Source of the DNA: Candidatus Roizmanbacteria bacterium
GTDB lineage: Bacteria; Patescibacteriota; Microgenomatia; UBA1406; GWC2-37-13
Direction of reading: 5' to 3'
NCBI GenBank assembly: GCA_016186235.1
Contig: JACPMD010000017.1
Coordinates: 1 to 7,618 of the forward strand
DNA length: 7,618 nt
Shown here: positions 1 to 6,269 of the stretch, piece by piece
How the letters are laid out: every line of letters starts with the position of its first letter
Position numbering within the stretch: the first letter of the stretch is position 1
Translations under genes and position numbers: made by a program
Notes under the pieces: model-generated
Told to the model about the DNA's origin: nothing
The model's input: the letters and a program-made list of their open reading frames with translations, nothing else
The model's database searches: none

Positions 1-1074
1 TTTCCCAGGAAATCTTTCTCGTGCTGCTAAAATGGTAGTTTCGATCTCCTTAGGATGGTGGCCGTAGTCATCGAACAGTGAGGTATTATTTTTTGCAAAA
101 ATAAACTCGAATCTTCTCTTTGAACCTGAAAAGTCTTTGATTGAAAATTTTATTTTTTCACTCGAAAAACCTAACTTTAAAAGAGTTAATACCACTCCTA
201 CTGCGTTTGAAATATTTTTTTTGCCGAAAATTGAGATTCTGAATTCGCAGAGTGGTTTTTTATTGAATTCCAATTCAAAAGAAGAAGAGTTTTCTGTTGT
301 TTGTGGATTATGTATTCGCAAATCGGCATTTTCTTTATATCCATACGTAAAATACATCGATCGATCAAGTTCGTTCAAAATCGCTGTGCTTGGTTGATCG
401 TCAGCGCAAAGTATGAGTTTTTTTTGATCAAAGAACTGTAGAAATTCTTCTTGAACATGCTGAATATTTTTATAGACATCCGGATGGTCAAAGTCTATAT
501 TTGTGCAAAGAATAAAATCTGGTTCTAGTGAATGGAATTTAGGGGTTTTATTGAGCGGGGGATCGACTGCGTACTCATCAGCTTCGATAACAAAGTAATC
601 GGTTCCCAGAAAATCTCCTCCGGCAAATTCATTAAATGAACTTGTTCCTACGAGGTAACTCGGTTTTACCCCCAGCTTGATAAGAGCGAAAGAGAGAAGG
701 GAAGAGGTTGTAGTTTTTCCGTGAGATCCTGCGACTGCGAGAACGGTTTTAAATTGTCGTGTAAGTTCTCCTAAGATTTGAGCTTGCGAGGCGACAGGAA
801 TATTGAGTCTCTTAGCTGCTTCAACCTGCTCGTTATCGCTCCCCTTGTGTGCAGCAGAATATACTACTAGGTCAACGTTTTGAGGAAGATTATCAGGCTT
901 GAATCCAGTACTCCACCGAATGTTATTTCTTTTCAACACCTCATCGCTGATAAATTCTTCCTCAACGTCAGAGCCACTGACATTCTTACCCATTTTCTTG
1001 AGAATCACTGCCAAATTAGCCATCGCAACGCCTTTTATCCCAACGATAAAGATATTTTTAGCTTCTTCCAACAT
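1..1074 (-). CDS. murC: UDP-N-acetylmuramate--L-alanine ligase MurC (partial, C-terminus off the window)
   Basis: Cytoplasmic Mur ligase that uses ATP to join L-alanine to UDP-MurNAc, the first amino-acid step of peptidoglycan precursor synthesis. The 358 visible residues form an uninterrupted frame to base 1. The N-terminal Rossmann-like UDP-binding domain carries GIKGVAMANLA (12-22), matching the family's GIGGxGMxxxA. The P-loop is GSHGKTT (116-122). The central ligase domain has EADEYA (164-169) and TNIDFDHPDVY (191-201). The start of the third domain has GSKRRFE (317-323) and DDYGHHP (335-341), typical of MurC. The last 80-100 residues are missing because of the window edge. The ATG at 1074 has no Shine-Dalgarno but has a TATAAT box 10 nt upstream, so it probably leads its own transcript. 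Mpl, the murein peptide ligase, is the closest alternative; the acceptor-domain residues fit MurC better. Confidence 0.93.
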   Translation of the reverse strand, partial: MLEEAKNIFIVGIKGVAMANLAVILKKMGKNVSGSDVEEEFISDEVLKRNNIRWSTGFKPDNLPQNVDLVVYSAAHKGSDNEQVEAAKRLNIPVASQAQILGELTRQFKTVLAVAGSHGKTTTSSLLSFALIKLGVKPSYLVGTSSFNEFAGGDFLGTDYFVIEADEYAVDPPLNKTPKFHSLEPDFILCTNIDFDHPDVYKNIQHVQEEFLQFFDQKKLILCADDQPSTAILNELDRSMYFTYGYKENADLRIHNPQTTENSSSFELEFNKKPLCEFRISIFGKKNISNAVGVVLTLLKLGFSSEKIKFSIKDFSGSKRRFEFIFAKNNTSLFDDYGHHPKEIETTILAARERFPGK

Positions 1075-1084
1075 ACTGATCTTA

Positions 1085-1090
1085 ATTATA
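1085..1090 (-). promoter_or_regulatory. Putative -10 box of the murC promoter
   Basis: A perfect TATAAT on the minus strand ends 10 nt before the murC ATG at 1074. Transcription from it would begin about 3 nt before the start codon, leaving no room for a Shine-Dalgarno site, and none is seen. I could not find a convincing -35 at 16-18 nt spacing (best match 2 of 6), so the call rests on the -10 and its position. Confidence 0.5.
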
Positions 1091-1135
1091 CATGGAATAA
1101 ATCTTGATGATCCTGTCCAATGGTGGGGTAAGCCC

Positions 1136-1270
1136 ATGAATAAAAGAATTGTTTTACTGTTAGGGGCAATTCATGCAGAGAGACACGCAGCAATTGAATC
1201 AAGAGAAGCTTTGATGAGAGATCTACCTTTTGCTCGAACCGACGCTAAGAATTGGGGTCTAAAAAGGTAA
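1136..1270 (+). CDS. Small hypothetical ORF or gene remnant (44 aa), doubtful
   Basis: This short open frame lies between the divergent starts of murC and hicB and encodes 44 residues starting MNKRIVLLLGAIHAE and ending in TDAKNWGLKR before TAA. The frame stays open upstream, where the translation (LDDPVQWWGKP) still looks protein-like before it runs antisense into murC. It could therefore be the tail of a decayed gene whose start is lost. There is no Shine-Dalgarno and no promoter close to the ATG. I do not recognise the family and assign no function. It is the only coding candidate in this 229-base intergenic stretch, and it may equally be chance. Confidence 0.2.
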   Translation: MNKRIVLLLGAIHAERHAAIESREALMRDLPFARTDAKNWGLKR

Positions 1271-1288
1271 TTTAATTTCTTCATTTCT

Positions 1289-1297
1289 TGCTATAAT
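1289..1297 (+). promoter_or_regulatory. Extended -10 promoter of hicBA
   Basis: TGCTATAAT is a perfect extended -10 element (TG, one base, TATAAT). Six bases separate it from the hicB ATG, which places the expected start of transcription on the A of that ATG, so the mRNA should be leaderless. The -35 region is weak (AATTTA at 17-nt spacing), which extended -10 promoters tolerate. Confidence 0.7.
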
Positions 1298-1303
1298 ATC
1301 CTT

Positions 1304-1561
1304 ATGAAAACTCAAACTTTAAATTATACCGTCGTTTTTCAGAAAGAACCAGAAGGAGGGTATACTGCATACGTTCCTCTACTTCCTGGTTGCGTTACCT
1401 ACGGAAAAGAATTGTCTCATGCTAAAAGAATGGTGAAAGAAGCTATAGAAATTTATCTCGAAAGCTTAAAAGGACATAAAGAAGAGATCCCATCAGAAAA
1501 TGAAGTTTTTTATACCCAGATGAGCATCGACACTTCGAAGCTAAATCTTTCATATGGGTAA
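1304..1561 (+). CDS. hicB: HicB-family antitoxin
   Basis: Antitoxin of a type II toxin-antitoxin pair; HicB proteins bind and block the HicA mRNA interferase. The 85-residue product has the single degenerate RNase H-like HicB fold: an N-terminal strand (YTVVFQKEPEGGY, 8-20), the hallmark AYVPLLPGCVTYG (22-34), and a helix EAIEIYLESLK (46-56) followed by EEIP. There is no C-terminal ribbon-helix-helix or HTH extension, so it is the short form and may not bind DNA alone. The gene order is antitoxin first, and the end overlaps hicA by 8 nt, implying translational coupling. It is transcribed against the flanking cell-wall genes, from its own extended -10 promoter. Because the partner toxin is broken, it may now be an orphan antitoxin. 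Confidence 0.88.
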   Translation: MKTQTLNYTVVFQKEPEGGYTAYVPLLPGCVTYGKELSHAKRMVKEAIEIYLESLKGHKEEIPSENEVFYTQMSIDTSKLNLSYG

Positions 1562-1778
1562 ACTGCCTGTTTTAAAGCAAAAAGAAGTTATAAAAAGATT
1601 TCAGAAACTGGGATTTGTAAAAGATAGACAGTCAGGAAGCCACGTAATTTTATATCATTCATAAACTAAACAAAGAGCTACTATTCCGCTTCACGTGCGG
1701 GATCTACCAAAAGGAACTTTGCAAGCAATATTAAATCAAACAGGCGTCAGCGTAGAAGATTTTCTTAGGGTTAAATAG
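1554..1778 (+). pseudogene. hicA: HicA-family mRNA interferase toxin, interrupted by an in-frame stop
   Basis: HicA is a small double-stranded-RNA-binding-fold toxin that cleaves mRNA. The frame from the ATG at 1554 begins MGKLPVLKQKEVIKRFQKLG (helix 1) and continues to GSHVILYHS. It includes the catalytic-type histidine of the GSH motif (residue 30). TAA at 1662-1664 then stops it after 36 residues. Past the stop the same frame resumes with perfect family character (RATIPLHVRDLPKGTLQAIL, then GVSVEDFL) to TAG at 1776-1778, for a total of 74 codons, a normal HicA length. A single G-to-T change (GAA to TAA) would explain the stop. The peptide made would lack the last strand and second helix, so activity is unlikely. 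No Shine-Dalgarno is seen. The stop abuts the pgeF stop with no gap, convergently. Confidence 0.82.
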
Positions 1779-2513
1779 TTAAACCTTCATCACAAAACTC
1801 ATCATCTCGCCAAACTCGTGTTTTTTGTCACGGCGATTGGAAAAGAATCGTTTTTTGTCGCATTTTGTGCAGAACGGAAACCAATCGATATGCTCTTTCT
1901 TTATTCCAGCGTCGATAAGAAGGAGGTAGTTTAAAAGCATAAGATTAAGATGGTATCTGCCGCCTTTCATCTGAAAGATTTTTTCTGAGTATCCGTCGAA
2001 TTCTTCCAGAAAATTGTAATAGCGTTCATCGTCTACATCGTAACAACATGCTCCTATTGCCGGGCCAATTGCCACTAGAATATTTTCAGCCCGAGAACCT
2101 TTTTCGATCATTTTTTTGACCATTTTCTGTTGAAGCTTTTTCATGCTGCCGCGCCAGCCTTGGTGTGAAATGCCAATACGTTCTGCCTTTTTGTCAGCAA
2201 ATATAATCGGCACACAGTCGGCAGTGCTCACGACAAGCGGCGTTTGGGATTCTTTTGTGACAACGCCATCGGTTTCCTCGATGCGCTCAATTTCCTTCCC
2301 ATTTTGTGGTGTAAATTCTTCTACGTTTGCCGAGTGGATCTGTTCCATTAAAACAATCGTTTTATAGGATATTTCTGCCGATGAAAAAAATCGAATCACA
2401 TTTTCAATATTTCTTGAATCGCCAAGCTGACGAGTTCCAAAACCAGAAACATACTTCTTATCGTTAACGAGGGTAGAGGAGAATATTTGTAAAATTGGAT
2501 CGTAATTTATCAT
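1779..2513 (-). CDS. pgeF: Peptidoglycan editing factor PgeF (YfiH / DUF152, laccase-domain family)
   Basis: Cytoplasmic zinc-site enzyme family formerly annotated as multicopper polyphenol oxidase. The E. coli member (YfiH) removes L-Ser wrongly added to UDP-MurNAc in place of L-Ala; other members act as purine nucleoside phosphorylases or adenosine deaminases. The 244 residues are full family length. Visible motifs are EQIHSA (57-62), TDGVVT (81-86), TADCVP (97-102), HQGWRG (117-122), GPAIGACCYDV (150-160) and FFSNRRD (223-229). His60, Cys100 and His117 form the expected His-Cys-His metal site. The ATG overlaps the murE stop (ATGA), so it is the last gene of the operon and translation is probably coupled; no Shine-Dalgarno is visible. 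Location next to murE and near murC favours the peptidoglycan role, but that is inference. Confidence 0.92.
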   Translation of the reverse strand: MINYDPILQIFSSTLVNDKKYVSGFGTRQLGDSRNIENVIRFFSSAEISYKTIVLMEQIHSANVEEFTPQNGKEIERIEETDGVVTKESQTPLVVSTADCVPIIFADKKAERIGISHQGWRGSMKKLQQKMVKKMIEKGSRAENILVAIGPAIGACCYDVDDERYYNFLEEFDGYSEKIFQMKGGRYHLNLMLLNYLLLIDAGIKKEHIDWFPFCTKCDKKRFFSNRRDKKHEFGEMMSFVMKV

Positions 2514-3562
2514 GACTTTGAGAATTTACTTAATGCTTCCATTATAGCTTTCTTCTCGTCCCAATGATATTCTTTATTGCCCCTTGCAAGGCTTTTTTCA
2601 TGGCCTTTTCCCGTGGTTATTACAACATCACCCCGTTGAGCGATCTGTATTGCTTTTTCTATTGCCTTTTTTCTGTCGTTGATGACGATAAAAGTTTTGG
2701 TTTTTGATCCAAAGTCTTCATCAGAGATCTCTCTAAAGTTTTTTTTCAGCAGTCCGCTCTTTATTTCATTTGCGATTTTATGCGGATCTTCGTCGCGATA
2801 ATCTTCTTCTGTCAAGATGACCAAGGAGGAATATTCGCCACTTTCTTCACCCATCATTGGTCTTTTTGCTGCATCTCTTTTGGCTGCGGCGCCAAAGACG
2901 TGAATCATGCGACCTCCCGAGGAGAGAAAACGTTCTTTTACTTCGCCTAAAACATGGTGGAACGCGTTTGGGGTATGAGCAAAATCAATAATTACCGTTA
3001 TAGGTACTTTGGCAATCACTTCTAATCTCCCTGGAGGGAGTTTGAATGTTTTTATAGCCTCGAAAATATATACTTCTGGTACTCCGAGAAGTTTACAAAG
3101 AGCATATGCAGCCAGATAATTATAGTTATTAAATCGCGTGAGATTAAGATTCAATTTTTTTCGAATATCAATTTGATAATCGGCCTTATTGCGTAACCCA
3201 TAGGTATAATATTTTTTTTGCCGCAATTTTCGCAGGTATAAAAATGAGTTGTCATCAACGTTCAGAAGAGCTATTTTGGATTTTTGTAGCAAGATTTTCT
3301 TGGATTTGACATAGTCTTCATATACTTTATGAAAATCGAGATGCTCATGGGTCACGTTGGTGATTACCGCAGCTTCGTATCGGATCAAAGAAACCCTATT
3401 TTGGGCAAGTGCATGGGACGTTGTCTCCAGGACAAAATATTCGTCACGAGCGTCCACGCTTTGACGAAGAAACCGGTAAAGAGGAAAAACGTCTGGGGTC
3501 GTTACGTGAAAACCCGTATTATAGGATCTTCCTGCAATATTTGCATATACCGATGAAATCAT
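2510..3562 (-). CDS. murE: UDP-N-acetylmuramoyl-peptide ligase MurE, 5'-truncated (P-loop missing)
   Basis: MurE adds the third peptide residue (meso-DAP or lysine) to UDP-MurNAc-L-Ala-D-Glu. MurE similarity starts abruptly at an ATG at 3562 with MISSVYANIAG, normally the strand just after the ATP-binding helix. The frame itself stays open to 3661, but that part only re-reads ftsI. In order, counted from 3661: TGFHVTTPD (49-57), ETTSHALAQNRV (79-90), TNVTHEHLDFH (101-111), the lysine-bearing YVKSKK (117-122), NNYNYLAAYA (178-187), GRLEVI (211-216), DFAHTP (226-231), KRDAAKRPMMG (261-271), EDYRDEDP (286-293) and GKGHE (351-355). The UDP-binding domain and GTNGKTT P-loop are absent, so the product should be unable to bind ATP normally. 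The stop overlaps pgeF by ATGA. The family assignment is firm; whether the truncation is biological is uncertain. Confidence 0.85.
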   Translation of the reverse strand: MISSVYANIAGRSYNTGFHVTTPDVFPLYRFLRQSVDARDEYFVLETTSHALAQNRVSLIRYEAAVITNVTHEHLDFHKVYEDYVKSKKILLQKSKIALLNVDDNSFLYLRKLRQKKYYTYGLRNKADYQIDIRKKLNLNLTRFNNYNYLAAYALCKLLGVPEVYIFEAIKTFKLPPGRLEVIAKVPITVIIDFAHTPNAFHHVLGEVKERFLSSGGRMIHVFGAAAKRDAAKRPMMGEESGEYSSLVILTEEDYRDEDPHKIANEIKSGLLKKNFREISDEDFGSKTKTFIVINDRKKAIEKAIQIAQRGDVVITTGKGHEKSLARGNKEYHWDEKKAIMEALSKFSKS

Positions 3563-5138
3563 TAGAAGTTTTTGTTTCGCGAAGTATAACGAGCGCGATA
3601 AATTTAGGCTCATTAACTGGAGCAAAACCGACAAAAGAGGCAATAGTTTTTGACGGATCATAGTGACCTTCGATTGGAATTTGCGCCGTTCCGGTCTTTC
3701 CGCCGATTTCGTAGCCTTTTGGTTTGGCCCATTTTACTTCTCCGTTTTCAACTGTTGAGACGAGCATCTTTTTGATAATATGAGAAGTTCTAACGCTTAT
3801 GATTTGACCTTGCTGGGTTGGAGGAATTTCGTTGACATTTTTTTCTGAGGCTATTTTTGAGATTACCAACGGTTTATAGAGCGTTCCGCCGTTGATGAGT
3901 GCTGAAAAAGCACGGATCATTTGCACTGGGGAAATTGCTATCCCTTGGCCAAATGTCACTGTGGCATAATCAATCGGATACCACTGAAATTTTGGCCTCA
4001 ATGTTCCGGCAGTCTCACCTTGCAGTTCTATCTCAGTCAGTTTGCCAAACCCATATTTTTGCAAATATTCATAGAGTTTATCTTTTCCCAATTTTTCTCC
4101 GATATATACCATTCCCACATTGGAAGACTTTTCCAATATTCTCGTCAGTGAAATTTTATCTTCGTATTTATTATTCCACGTCTTGATTGTATATCCGCCA
4201 ATATCAACAGGGCCGGTCTCATTGTAAAAACCGCTCGGCTTTACCTTTTTTTCTTCTAATGCTGCAGCCATAATAAATGGCTTAAACGTAGATCCTGGTT
4301 CATAAAGATTCGAAACGGCTGGATTCTTGAAATAATCCTCGGAAAATTCATAGTAGCGATCGACGTCAAAATCGGGCAAACAGGCAAGCGCCAAAATCTC
4401 TAGATTATTAGGGTTAGCTACGATTACGCAACCTTCTTTGGCTTGGTAGGATTCAAGTCCGGCCTGGAGTTTTTTCTTGACGATCTGTTGTATAGATTTA
4501 TCTATCGTGAGATACAAATCTCTTCCATTCTCTGGATCAAATTTTTCTTGTGTTCCTATCAAAATGGGCCTTCCTAACAAATCTCTTTCGCTTTTTAGTA
4601 CGCCTAGAAGCCCGGCGAGGTCTTTTTGGAAAAACCCTTCGATTCCAAAATAACCTACGCTTTCTCCTTCGTTATTTTTTCCAACGAAACCAAGAAGATG
4701 AGCTGCAAGTGAAGATTCAGGATAGTATCTGTGGAAAGCATCCTCGAAGCCTAAACCCTCTATCCTCATTTTTGAAAGTGCCGTCTTTTTTTCTTCATCG
4801 ATACCACTTTTTATGGCTACCCAATCTTTTGTTTCATCAATTTTTGCTTCTAAAGTCGCCTCGCCAAGCTGAAGCACTGAGTCAAGTTTTTCGATAACCT
4901 CTTCCGTGTCTTTTATTTTTTTTGGTTCAATAAAAGCGGTATATACTGTTTTATTTACGGCTAATGGAAGACCAGTCCGATCATAGATTTTACCTCTTTC
5001 AGGAAAGATCTTTTTTGTTCTTAAGTAATTTGAATTTGAAAGGCGAGAGGGATGAAGAATCTGCAGATAAAGCAATTTAACACCGATTGCAATGAATGAG
5101 AGGAGAAAAACAAGAAACAGAATTTTTTGTTTGGTCAT
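3519..5138 (-). CDS. ftsI: Septal peptidoglycan transpeptidase FtsI / PBP2-PBP3 class, 3' end lost at a junction
   Basis: Membrane-anchored class B penicillin-binding protein that cross-links septal peptidoglycan. It has a short cytoplasmic tail and one membrane helix (about 5-25), then a pedestal region beginning RGKIYDRTGLPLA (48-60), then the transpeptidase domain. The active-site SxxK is STFK (283-286, in EPGSTFKPF), SxN is SSN (338-340) and KTG is KTGT (481-484). Family character continues through SFVGFAP and LVILRETKTS (to residue 525). The last 14 residues instead translate the start of murE in another frame, ending at TAA. The normal C-terminus, roughly 20-30 residues including the closing helix that packs on the active-site sheet, is missing. 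The ATG overlaps the ftsL stop (ATGA) and there is no clear Shine-Dalgarno. Next to ftsL in dcw order, FtsI is preferred over an elongation PBP2. Confidence 0.92.
   Translation of the reverse strand: MTKQKILFLVFLLSFIAIGVKLLYLQILHPSRLSNSNYLRTKKIFPERGKIYDRTGLPLAVNKTVYTAFIEPKKIKDTEEVIEKLDSVLQLGEATLEAKIDETKDWVAIKSGIDEEKKTALSKMRIEGLGFEDAFHRYYPESSLAAHLLGFVGKNNEGESVGYFGIEGFFQKDLAGLLGVLKSERDLLGRPILIGTQEKFDPENGRDLYLTIDKSIQQIVKKKLQAGLESYQAKEGCVIVANPNNLEILALACLPDFDVDRYYEFSEDYFKNPAVSNLYEPGSTFKPFIMAAALEEKKVKPSGFYNETGPVDIGGYTIKTWNNKYEDKISLTRILEKSSNVGMVYIGEKLGKDKLYEYLQKYGFGKLTEIELQGETAGTLRPKFQWYPIDYATVTFGQGIAISPVQMIRAFSALINGGTLYKPLVISKIASEKNVNEIPPTQQGQIISVRTSHIIKKMLVSTVENGEVKWAKPKGYEIGGKTGTAQIPIEGHYDPSKTIASFVGFAPVNEPKFIALVILRETKTSNDFIGICKYCRKIL
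3560..3566 (-). other. Deletion or misassembly junction between ftsI and murE
   Basis: Reading the minus strand, FtsI family similarity ends at the serine codon 3566-3564 and MurE similarity begins in a different frame at the ATG 3562-3560. The two truncated genes therefore meet within a few bases. The FtsI tail and the MurE P-loop region are both absent, which implies loss of roughly 300-450 bases compared with a normal ftsI-murE pair (estimate from family lengths). No insertion sequence, repeat or scar is seen at the join. Confidence 0.7.
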
Positions 5139-5407
5139 GGATTCGGCTTAAGCGCATATTTTAAGCTTTCGAGATAAAATGGTTGAGACTTTTTACTGAA
5201 ATCGAGCTCTGCAGCTAGAGAAGCTGCATACTGCAAGGAATCAAGTTGATACGCTTCGTTCTCTAAGGATAAATTTTCCTGATGAAGCGTTTTTATTTCT
5301 TTTTCGAAATGATTAATATCACCACCTAATCGTATCGTATTGACGAAAATATACACGTTGCTCAAGAGTAGTAGTACTATGAGAAAAATAATTGTTCGTC
5401 TTAACAT
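5135..5407 (-). CDS. ftsL: FtsL-like division protein (single TM plus coiled coil)
   Basis: Small bitopic division protein expected to partner FtsB/DivIC and to activate FtsW-FtsI at the septum. The 90 residues begin with basic MLRR, then one hydrophobic helix (about 5-24, IIFLIVLLLLSNVYIF), then a leucine-rich heptad-like coiled coil (about 32-65). A short tail resembles the FtsL end, with aromatic and proline residues. The family is defined by architecture rather than by strict motifs, so the name rests strongly on position: 4 nt after rsmH and overlapping ftsI by ATGA, the standard mraZ-rsmH-ftsL-ftsI order. An FtsB/DivIC-type protein is the alternative. No good Shine-Dalgarno precedes the ATG, suggesting translational coupling to rsmH. 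Confidence 0.8.
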   Translation of the reverse strand: MLRRTIIFLIVLLLLSNVYIFVNTIRLGGDINHFEKEIKTLHQENLSLENEAYQLDSLQYAASLAAELDFSKKSQPFYLESLKYALKPNP

Positions 5408-5411
5408 AGTG

Positions 5412-6269
5412 TCATTTTTCCATGACTCTTAAAATTGCCGAGCGTTCAAAACGAAATGTTGCCTCTGCTCTGCCCACCACTTTTTTTAATAGTTTCAATC
5501 CGTTTTCTTTGGCAAAGCGCTTTACTATTCGATCTTCAAGAGAATGAAAGGCGATTACGACTAGCCGTCCGGCTCGTTGTTTTAACACATTTACCGCCCC
5601 GACCAACCCTCTTCTTAGGTTATTAAATTCATCATTGACCTCAATTCTTAAGGCTTGAAATATTCTCGCATGTGTTCTTTTGTCTTTTTTGCCTACCATC
5701 TTATCGATCACTTCCACCAAATCTTTTACCTTCTCAAATTTCTTTTTCGATCTTGCACGAACAATGGCCTCAACAATAGTCCGAGCATTGATCTCTTCAG
5801 CATTTCGAACAAAAATTTCATAGAGAGATTGGCTATCTAAACTATTAATTAAACCAGCTGCATTTTCAGTCAGTTCTGAGCCGATTCTCATATCGAGCGG
5901 GTCATCCAGAGAGCGATACGAGAAACCTTTTCCTGACAATAATTGATTCTGCGACAGGCCAAGATCGAACAAAATCCCGTCTACCGGGAAAAAGTCTTGT
6001 TCTTTCGCAACTTTTTCGATCTTTGCAAAATTACCCTGAACTATTAAGACGCTTTTGTAACTTTCAAGTTTTAACCCTTCGACTTTGCTCAGGGCAAGCT
6101 TTAAATTTTTAATTTGTAAGTCATCCCACTCGATTCCGAGTACCATTCCGCCTCTCCTGGCAATTTCAAAAACGTGTCCTCCTTCGCCGGCCGTCGCATC
6201 TATATAGCGTTTCCCTTTTTGGACATTGAGTCCTTCAATCGCTTCATTTAAAAGCACTGGTGTGTGCAT
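5412..6269 (-). CDS. rsmH: 16S rRNA (cytosine1402-N4)-methyltransferase RsmH (MraW)
   Basis: SAM-dependent enzyme that methylates N4 of C1402 in the 16S rRNA decoding centre. The 285 residues start MHTPVLLNEAI, the family's near-invariant opening. They continue with the SAM-binding DATAGEGGH (24-32), ILFDLGLSQNQL (99-110), GFSYRSLDDPLDMR (115-128), FQALRIEVNDE (204-214), the hallmark VIAFHSLEDRIVK (238-250) and a C-terminal RSAILR (276-281). It is somewhat shorter than typical (about 300-315), with the loss in the C-terminal tail after HSLEDR. The ATG shares one base with the mraZ stop (TAATG). A GGAGA at 6273-6277, three bases before the ATG, is the only clear Shine-Dalgarno in the operon. 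Confidence 0.96.
   Translation of the reverse strand: MHTPVLLNEAIEGLNVQKGKRYIDATAGEGGHVFEIARRGGMVLGIEWDDLQIKNLKLALSKVEGLKLESYKSVLIVQGNFAKIEKVAKEQDFFPVDGILFDLGLSQNQLLSGKGFSYRSLDDPLDMRIGSELTENAAGLINSLDSQSLYEIFVRNAEEINARTIVEAIVRARSKKKFEKVKDLVEVIDKMVGKKDKRTHARIFQALRIEVNDEFNNLRRGLVGAVNVLKQRAGRLVVIAFHSLEDRIVKRFAKENGLKLLKKVVGRAEATFRFERSAILRVMEK

Noticed and set aside
137..397. Plus-strand 86-residue open frame
   Set aside because: It is antisense to the well-supported murC coding region and has no recognisable features.
1195..1265. tRNA-like T-loop sequence (GGTTCGA on the minus strand)
   Set aside because: The flanking bases do not pair into a T stem and no acceptor or anticodon arms can be drawn.
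1662..1664. TAA in hicA read as a recoded sense codon
   Set aside because: TAA ends hicB, ftsI and mraZ normally here, and known Patescibacteria recoding concerns UGA, which is also a normal stop in this window.
3519..3661. An FtsI-MurE fusion made by programmed frameshifting
   Set aside because: A +1 shift would be needed with no recognisable slippery site, and the MurE P-loop would still be missing.
3329..3663. Plus-strand open frames antisense to the ftsI-murE junction
   Set aside because: They mirror the coding frames of the minus-strand genes and show no domain character or start signals.
3899..4897. Plus-strand open frames antisense to ftsI
   Set aside because: Composition is that of reversed coding sequence; the real gene on the other strand has all transpeptidase motifs.
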